Part shown: positions 57,117 to 64,000 of the stretch, piece by piece | Numbering within the stretch: the stretch's first letter is position 1 | Layout: each line of letters begins with the position of its first letter | Source: Rhytidiadelphus loreus | Taxonomy: Eukaryota > Streptophyta > Bryopsida > Hypnales > Hylocomiaceae | Assembly: GCA_947034895.1 (NCBI GenBank) | Contig: OX344763.1 | Coordinates: 20,677,001-20,741,000 of the forward strand | Direction of reading: 5' to 3' | Length of the DNA: 64,000 nucleotides | The notes under the pieces: generated by a model | What the model saw: the letters and a program-made list of their open reading frames with translations, nothing else | Databases searched by the model: none | What the model was told of the DNA's origin: nothing | Program-made: the position numbers and the translations under genes

Positions 57117-57709
57117 GAAAGGAAAAAAAAATGAAAAAGATTAAAAAAATGGAAAAGGAAAAAAAGGAAAAAGGAAAGGAAAAAGGAAAGGAAAAAGGAA
57201 AGGAAAAAGGAAAAAAATTGAAAGGAAAGGAAAAAAAAGTGAGAAGAGACTAAAAAAATAGGAAAGGATAAGGGAAAAAAGTGAAGTAGGCCAATAAAAT
57301 CGAGAATGGATTGAGTGAAAATGATTTTCATATTCATAAGTGTAATACTAGATAGGGGTTTAGGATCATTCACAAGAACTCACCTTAGAACAGTGTACTA
57401 ATGAGAGTTATGAGACATGTTTTCAATTTTGTATACTTTATAAATACCTACTCATTCTTTTTTCCGCTTACAACAAATGGAAATCCCAGTGCATTCAAAA
57501 AAATACAGAATGTAATCAAGAATTAAGCCACGAGTCTGGACAATGAAGAGAAAAGAACAGAAGATAAGGGTTTAAGGAAAACAAGAAACGAATGAAGGCC
57601 CAAAAAAAAGCTTACCTTTTTTCAATATTAGGGGTTTCAAATCATTTCAATCGGTATATACTTAAATAAATACCATACGAATGAAGTACATTTGAAAATG
57701 CGCCTATGC
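57117..57709. other. Purine-rich tract and spacer
   Basis: 57117-57290 is almost pure A/G (GGAAAAAGGAAA repeats). A frame on the complement gives a Phe/Ser/Leu-rich translation that is an artefact. The rest, to the MULE copy B stop, is AT-rich and without genes. Confidence 0.6.
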
Positions 57710-60700
57710 CTATTCGGGAACTGTAATAATTCTTGCTTGAACTAGAAGTAGCTTCAACTCATTGAAGCTATAACTAGGTGCATGAATAAATTTGTCTTCG
57801 TTCACGTCCATCTTGCAGAAGTACCTATACAAGTAGTACAGGTGTTTGCAATTTACGTACTGTTGTCGACCTCCAATAGCAGAAACAACCATATTTACAA
57901 AGTCTGGGCATGTGCATGTGGGAAATAGGCCGACTGTAATTCAATAGACGTTTTTGTTATGATCTGCCCCTGTCTCTAGTGACACTACTGCACCTAAACC
58001 CGGATTGGGGATTAAGGTTACTCCCAGAATTTGACCTTTAATGTTTCCTGCACTCTCCCACTTATTCCGTTGTTCTATAGTTGGTGCATTTGCAATCCTT
58101 CGAATGTTTCGGCTATTCCTAACCGTTGAATACACATCTGGATTTGTCGGTGGAGGTTGGTCAAATAAAATAGTGTTGAAAATCTTTGACATATTGAAAA
58201 GTCGACGAGGCGACAGTGTAGGGTGTTGTTGGAGTTGGAATCCTGCATGTTGTAAGATCAAAGTTTCTTCCCGATTGAGATGTGTTCCTGATAGAACTGG
58301 CCAAACCTCTGGCACCTCCGGCCAATCTATTATCCACTTCCGTTTTGAGCCTTTGACACATCGTTCTATATCATCCCAGCAAAACTAGAAGTCTACCACC
58401 ACCTCTCGCTTACTTCCATACTCTACTTTTCTACCTCGATATGTTGGAGTTGGAGTTCCTTTCTTTCCCCTTGCAATTTTGGCAGTACACTTGATATTTG
58501 ACCCTTTCTGTTGAGCATGACATTTTGCATTCGATTTGTGGCTGATCCTTGCAATATGCCACTTTGATATGTCACAGTCACTTTCGCAAGCAATAGTGAC
58601 ATGTGGAGAATTGTTAGCATCCGGCTCTTTACCTTTCCCTTGCAAGATGTCATAAGAAGTTGTTGTAGACCTCGTTCGCACCCGCGGTTGACTAAAATTC
58701 ACTTTATCCAGTCTGTGTGAGTCTCCAGCATCTCCAATGGGTACATCTAACTTCCTCTTTGTACTTCCAAAGATTTCTTCTCCTTCCAAATGCTGTATAC
58801 GATTTCCAAGCCTCTCTGCTCCAGGTAAAGTGTTCAGTGCTTCTGCAATTTTCTTTGGATCTTTGCTTTGTGTGGCAGCCCTCAACCTCAATTCTTCCTT
58901 GGAAGGACCAGAACCACATGCATGACCTCTAAGGTAGGCCCGATAGTTCGTCATTTGCATCCAAGCATGAATACTGTCGTCACAAGTGGCATCAAATAAG
59001 TTGTTTCCTCTTTTTCTAGACATTTGCAACCACTTGTTATGGACCGTTTCAGATAAATTGCATGACGGTAAGTCCAGCATCTCTTCTAAATTCAATTTCT
59101 ACATATTCAAGCAAGTACAAGGGTTAGTTAGCAATTCACTTTATAAACTTAATAGACTTCCGTATTTTTAAACTAAATTGTGGTCCACTTAATATGTCCT
59201 CTTATGAAATGAAGTACAGTCAAAGAAAAATTCATATAGAAATATATTACCATATGAAAAGAAAAAAATAGAATATTTACCCAATTTCTTCATATACAAA
59301 AATAGTCACAATTTCTTTTAAGAACTACTTACTACTAGGCCATACTGACATTCAAAATTTGGACTCCTACTAATTTGAAGTTGTGTTCAGGGTTGAAAAA
59401 ATCAAGAGGTCCACCAAACACCAAAAAAACAACCATCGGATCCGACGGATGTATCTTCACTATTTGAGGGACCACCACAATTCAAATACATTTAAAAAAA
59501 TTATCAACTAATTAAAAAAAAAAGTAAGTGGTTTCTTTATATTTTGTCAACAACTGTAAATTACTGTAAATTACATGAAACAATACAGTTTTTGGGTTGT
59601 ATTCAATAAATACATCTCCTCAAATAAATATACTTGCAAACATTGAAATAATGAATTCACTCACCATGTCCATGAAGCCTTCCCATTGCCGGTACCGAAA
59701 ATGCCAGAATGCTAACCAATGGTCTAAGTAATGAAGCGATTCTTCATTTGCAGCTCCAGATGATAGCCACCAAGATCGTATTGCAATGTATCGTATCTCT
59801 ACCTGGTCCATATTCTTGGAATCTTTATACTGTTTACAGAGAGAAATATGTTGATGTTGAAGTGCTTCTTTGATATACTTCTGGGTGTGTTTATGAAGAG
59901 AACTACTCCAATGCAGCAAACATGTTCTCTCACGATTTTCCATTTCTTCATTGGCAGAGCCATTTCCGTAAACTATACGAACAGCGTTCCAATTGGCCAT
60001 GGCACTATCTGCCATGAATCCTTTAAAGTTTGGTTGAGGCACTCCATGTTGCTCCATAACAGCATTTAAACTCTTCCAAAACTGTACCTGCACCACGGTA
60101 TCTTCGGATTGTATATCACACATTGCAATGGTCATCACCTTCTTGTACTCCGCATCGTATACGTGGCAAGCCATTGTGGTCCAATCCTTCACGCGTTTCA
60201 CGTGATCAAACATCAACCACGCGTTCTGTAGATTCCCTTCTGGTTGCATGCGCTTCACGAGGTCCACTCCACTTCTAGGTCCTTCCGTGAGCATTTTAAA
60301 AATATAAACCTTCTCCTTGCCCTGACCTGGAAAGACGCTGTCATGTATGAATTCGAACTTCGACTCCTTCTTCATTGTCATAATATTGTCAATGATCCCT
60401 CCTCGATTGTTTGAGCGAAATGATGAGATTACATTCCGAATACTTGGAGATGAAAGATATTGGAAGCGGTCCATCACTTCTTCCATTTCCTCCCCCTTCA
60501 GCATCTTCTTCTCTCCATCTCCGTTGTGAAATAGATGATTAGTCAGAAATTCTTTACTAGCAGATAGCACAATTGCTGAGTTAGTGGCCGACGGTGTTTT
60601 GGAAACTTGCTCTTCTATAAGTCCAAAGATTTCCTGTGTGGAATCTCTATACATCCCCTTCGCAACCGGGTGGTTGTGCTCTCCAAAGTGAATAGCGACC

Positions 60701-61823
60701 CTACTCATTTCGGGATTGTCACCAAAACAGTAGTACATCCTACTATTACAAGCGCTAAGACAAGAAGGTGGTATCTTGCACACCTTGCAGACTAGAATTG
60801 AGTCTTTAGAAGGACTATTCCCAACTGCAAAAGGATATGATGTGAATCCAGTTCACTCTGTTTCATTCTTCTTGGATGTTCGGCTTAAGTAATCACAGTA
60901 GGGATTCACACAAGCAAGATGGCCGGCAAAGAGAGACTTACGGAACTTGAGATTGTCGGAGTTGCTAATGTTTGCAGTTACAAGCCTACACCATGGGTGT
61001 CCATCATACCATTTGTCCATTCCTTCCAAGCTCCTCGCCGCTGATGAAGATGAAGAAGATCGGCATGGTGGTAGTTCAAAGATGACATCACCGTCAAAAA
61101 TGACTGGAAGAAACAACACAAGATGGTGTTTCATGACAGTCAGATCCATTGTAGACAACTCATTTCTAGATCGACGCATGTTTGCTAGTTTCCGCAAACA
61201 ATCCATTATGCTGACTTTAGTAGTTGGATAAGTAAGCAACGGAGTACTAGACAATATAGATTGCCCCTGACTACTCCAAGGGCTGCCAGATATAGAATTC
61301 AATACAACCTTCTTTCCAATTGTAGTTCCAATAGAACATCCTGGATTTTTAGGAGTCAACTAAGGAGACTCTCCTTCCGATTCACTAGACAGTTCTATGA
61401 TTGGATCTAATTTCTCTATCTTCACAGCATGAAGGAATGAAGACTTCAGAACAACCGGAGAAGATGGAGGACCTACACTAGGTGAAACAAGTTTTACTGC
61501 AGACGGCATATCTACTGTTGAATTCTCACTCTGGCGACTCCAAATCTCAGAAGAAACATTGAGCATGGGAAGAGGAAGTCCGTATGCTCTATAGTTTCCA
61601 GGGGAAAGGTACCAGCAATGTCCTTCACCTTCCGCAGATTTCACAACAGAGACAAATTCACTTACTTTTCCCAACTGCGACATCCTTTCTTCTTCAACAT
61701 AGATAGAAGACTCTACAAATCTAAACCGGACATGCAAAGATGACTGGAAATTCTAGCTTGTCCCCCATCTTCCACGGGAAATAGAAGAGATACCTCATGA
61801 CCATCTACCCGAATGCAAGCCAT
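57710..61823 (-). pseudogene. MULE-like transposase, copy B
   Basis: ATG 61823 (MACIRVDGHEV, as in copy A's MALIRADGHEV). Exon 1 runs to 59665, and exon 2 from 59098 to the stop at 57710. Parts in order: an N-terminal domain; zinc-knuckle-like CKVCKIPPSCLS...HFGEHNHPV; a central DDE-like region (MTIAMCDIQSEDT, GFMADSAMANWNAVRI, LLHWSSSLHKH, RSWWLSSGAA, WLAFWHFRYRQW); a Lys-rich linker; and a SWIM zinc finger, CTCPDFVN...CKH, near the C-terminus (about 57830-57915). SWIM fingers are common in MULE transposases. Breaks: a frameshift near 61743, TAG 61360, TGA 60853 (Trp in copy A), TAG 58385 and TGA 57941. It is longer than copy A because its C-terminus is preserved. Confidence 0.75.
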
Positions 61824-62581
61824 TTTGAGAAATCATGCACAAAGCACTCAGAGAAGAGGTCTATCCATATTCCTATGCTTGGTATAAGGAAGAATAGAAC
61901 TTCTATAACCTAAGAGAAATTGTCACCGTCAAATATACAGAATCACAATGTAGTCCCAGTAGTCTAGCCGTTATTTTCATTCGTGTTTGGAAACGGAGCT
62001 TTAAAATCACTTTCCACAAGATAAAAAGCCGCCACCTTTCGCACTTATAGTACCATTATGTATCACAATATTCACTTACCATGTATTATTGTCCACGGCA
62101 GTCAAGGAATATAGAATTCCTATAATATGCCGTCACTTCCAGTTAGTAATTACAATCTCCACTACCCTTAAAATTCTGTAAAGTATTCCCTAGCTTGCCT
62201 AGAAATCTGACCATCTTAGCCTTGTATGTCGCCGCCGTCTAGGATCTTTGTACATTCATTCCTTACACAAGATTTAAATTCAGTTAGGTCGCCTCTTGGA
62301 CCCCATTTCCCATTGTCCAAGGTGTCAGACCCTGTTATAAATACGCATCACCTGTATGTTTAATGTTCTCGGCGCACCAAGCCGACTTTCATCTTCCACG
62401 TTGCCTCAACCATTATGAACCTCTTAGACCACTCTAGTATCGTACGTCACATTGTAGGCTTCCTGACCATTCCTTCAAACACTATAAAAGAAGGCATTCC
62501 AACTCATTAGATTCATTTCCGCCTTTAGTTGCAGTATGCACCGCAGTTGAGAGTGATTGTTTCTTTAGAGTCATCTTTCTC
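61824..62581. other. Divergent intergenic region, MULE-like copy B
   Basis: Spacer of about 760 bp between the transposase start and the divergent partner gene, matching the 38742-39502 spacer of copy A in length. It probably holds two promoters. No gene. Confidence 0.45.
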
Positions 62582-63411
62582 ATGCTTGTAGAGCATTTTG
62601 TCACGCCGGATAGTTGTAAGTTGTTTTCAAAGAGTGAGAATAGGCGTAGGTCCTTGTATTTCTCCACGTTTAGAGAGTTGAGGAGATCCAGAATGACCCG
62701 TAGGAAGAAACTGATGTCCAAGACAAGCCATTCCACCCAAGAGGATCTTCGCAAAGTCTTAAGCTTTGATGTTGGAGGTACAAGCGAGGAGGACAATGTA
62801 GGCGTGCAGAACTTGGATGCAGCGGAGGAGATGTCCGTGGATACAACAGGTGTTCAACATCGAAGAGGACAACAAGCCGATGCAAATGTAAGTTACAATT
62901 GCTTGGCACTATCTTTTTTTTTTTGTGTTAGCATGATCACCATGATGGCAAATGTTCAATGAGTTGAGGATCATAGACATCTATTGATGCTGATGAAGTG
63001 CTTGCACAGCCTTTACTGTTCTTTTACTTCTACCTTCAATGTTTAAACATACACTAGTACTTGAAGTGCCTCTATCTCATTTCTAGTTGAGTGAAGAATT
63101 ATTTGAAAGATTTACAGATGAATAGTTACAGACATTAAAGAAATGACAACAGTTTATGTCATAGTTTAGAAGCTTGGTACATGCAAAGAAATTCAGATAG
63201 AAGTGATTTCTTAGGTTTTAAATATATGGAGGCAATAGACACATCAGTATAATACTCATAAACTGATTCATTTCATCTTGGCTTTCTTGGTTCAATCTTA
63301 GAGCATAAAGTTCAAGGAAAAGGGTTGCAGCGCTATGAATGTAAATCCCAGAATTCAATCAACCTTGTAAGGAATTTACATGCTTCAAGGAGGAAACACC
63401 GAATACCAGAT
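62582..63411 (+). CDS. Divergent MULE partner gene, copy B (2+ exons)
   Basis: Exon 1, 62582-62887, from ATG 62582 to a GTAAGT donor (phase 0). Exon 2, 63304-63411, with AG acceptor and a second GTAAGT donor, encodes KGLQRYECKSQNSINLVRNL and a basic RRKHRIPD end. The gene therefore continues beyond 63412 and possibly beyond the window. Exon 1 shares the FSTxRELxRSRM core with the copy A gene. It is basic in its first half and acidic in its second. Function unknown. The consistent head-to-head arrangement with the transposase in both copies suggests an accessory protein of the element. Confidence 0.5.
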
Positions 63412-64000
63412 GTAAGTCTAATCTATGTTCGTCCACGAACAATTATGCATCCCTAGACTCGTATTTATTTGGTCCTTCACATGTGCCATAAACACTTCTC
63501 CTCTCATCACTCTGATAGGGTAAGAGCACAAAATCTAGAAATACGGGCAGTTGTCGACCTTCAGTAAGGTTCCACTGGTGCAGGGAATGCAACTTTGAAA
63601 ATCCATAGAAAATCCACCCCACTCTAAATTTTTTTTTTTAATCTTTAAATGGTGCCTATACGTATGCTGACAACCTCAAACTGAAGCTTTTAGAGACATC
63701 AACTTTCTCCTTCACTAGATTAAGTTGCATTATAAGCTTAAAAAGTCATCATCCAATTCGACTAGTCTTTTCCATTCAGATGTTTTAAGAACTTAATGAA
63801 AACTTGAGGGGCGGTAAATATTCTAATTTATCTATGGTAGTTGACCAACGAGAACCATAAAGGCAGATAAATAATATAAAATAAAAAGAGAGTTTCTTGA
63901 ATGAAAGCATGAAGACAAAATGAAAAAGATAATAAGGTGGGCAACCCCGTTGAATTCTAAATTCTTTCGTGGCGTTTATGGAACCCCCCAAAAGATGACC
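63412..64000. other. Right edge, probable intron of the MULE partner gene
   Basis: AT-rich, no clear exon. It probably lies within or 3' of the gene at 62582. Confidence 0.35.

Noticed and set aside
57077..57373. Phe/Leu/Ser-rich minus-strand frame
   Set aside because: It is the translation of a purine-rich low-complexity tract.
1..64000. tRNA, rRNA or snRNA genes
   Set aside because: No segment with a recognisable tRNA A/B box pair, rRNA core or snRNA signature was found by eye.

Overview
The window is eukaryotic nuclear DNA, almost certainly from a streptophyte plant. It has GT-AG introns with consistent phases, scattered degenerate TTTAGGG-type telomere heptamers, plant-type CACTA (Tnp2 plus Transposase_24-like) and MULE genes, and wide AT-rich spacers. 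The mix of a Penelope-like retroelement, expanded protein-kinase-like genes and several lineage-specific gene families points to an early-diverging land plant (bryophyte or lycophyte) or a streptophyte alga. That placement is inference. I see no convincing housekeeping gene, no rRNA and no tRNA. The window is a nest of mobile elements and their relics.

Layout. (1) 0-26.3 kb holds seven clusters of a GC-rich motif (GACCCGCAGTCGCCC and variants, about 15-17 bp). Most lie just 5' of an open reading frame, always with the C-rich strand as the sense strand. The ORFs behind them are unrelated: three paralogues of an unnamed family with a WCH..K.FP signature (3979-6486 decayed and carrying a RING finger; 8161-9651 minus; 19514-21121), a protein-kinase-like gene (12141-13733 minus), an uncharacterised multi-exon gene (about 16.4-17.7 kb) and a hAT transposase (22050-25321). 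A box like TTTCACCTAC..GTGGCTG sits between cluster and start codon in most cases. (2) 26.3-36.15 kb is a CACTA transposon. It has a complete five-exon TNPA-like gene on the minus strand, a divergent, broken Tnp2-type transposase on the plus strand, and many AGTCAT/AGTCAC subterminal repeats. Its right end interrupts (3) a MULE-like transposase (36.15-38.74 kb, minus). A second copy of that MULE lies at 57.71-61.82 kb. Both copies have a small divergent gene upstream on the plus strand (39503-39800 and 62582-63411). (4) 40.1-48.8 kb carries a decayed, intron-rich locus encoding a ParB-like domain followed by a beta-class N4/N6 DNA-methyltransferase-like domain. Upstream are eight short perfect palindromes TCTCG-N4-CGAGA. 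(5) 50.26-57.12 kb is a Penelope-like retroelement. It has about 1.3-kb direct repeats that look nearly identical, an RGG-rich ORF1 whose first exon lies in the repeat, and a reverse transcriptase without a visible GIY-YIG endonuclease.

The most interesting signals are the oriented motif clusters shared by unrelated genes, the ParB/DNA-methyltransferase locus with its palindrome cluster, the apparently young Penelope-like element, and the two-gene divergent MULE seen twice. Everything here was read by eye. Family names rest on motifs, and exon borders on GT/AG signals plus phase agreement.
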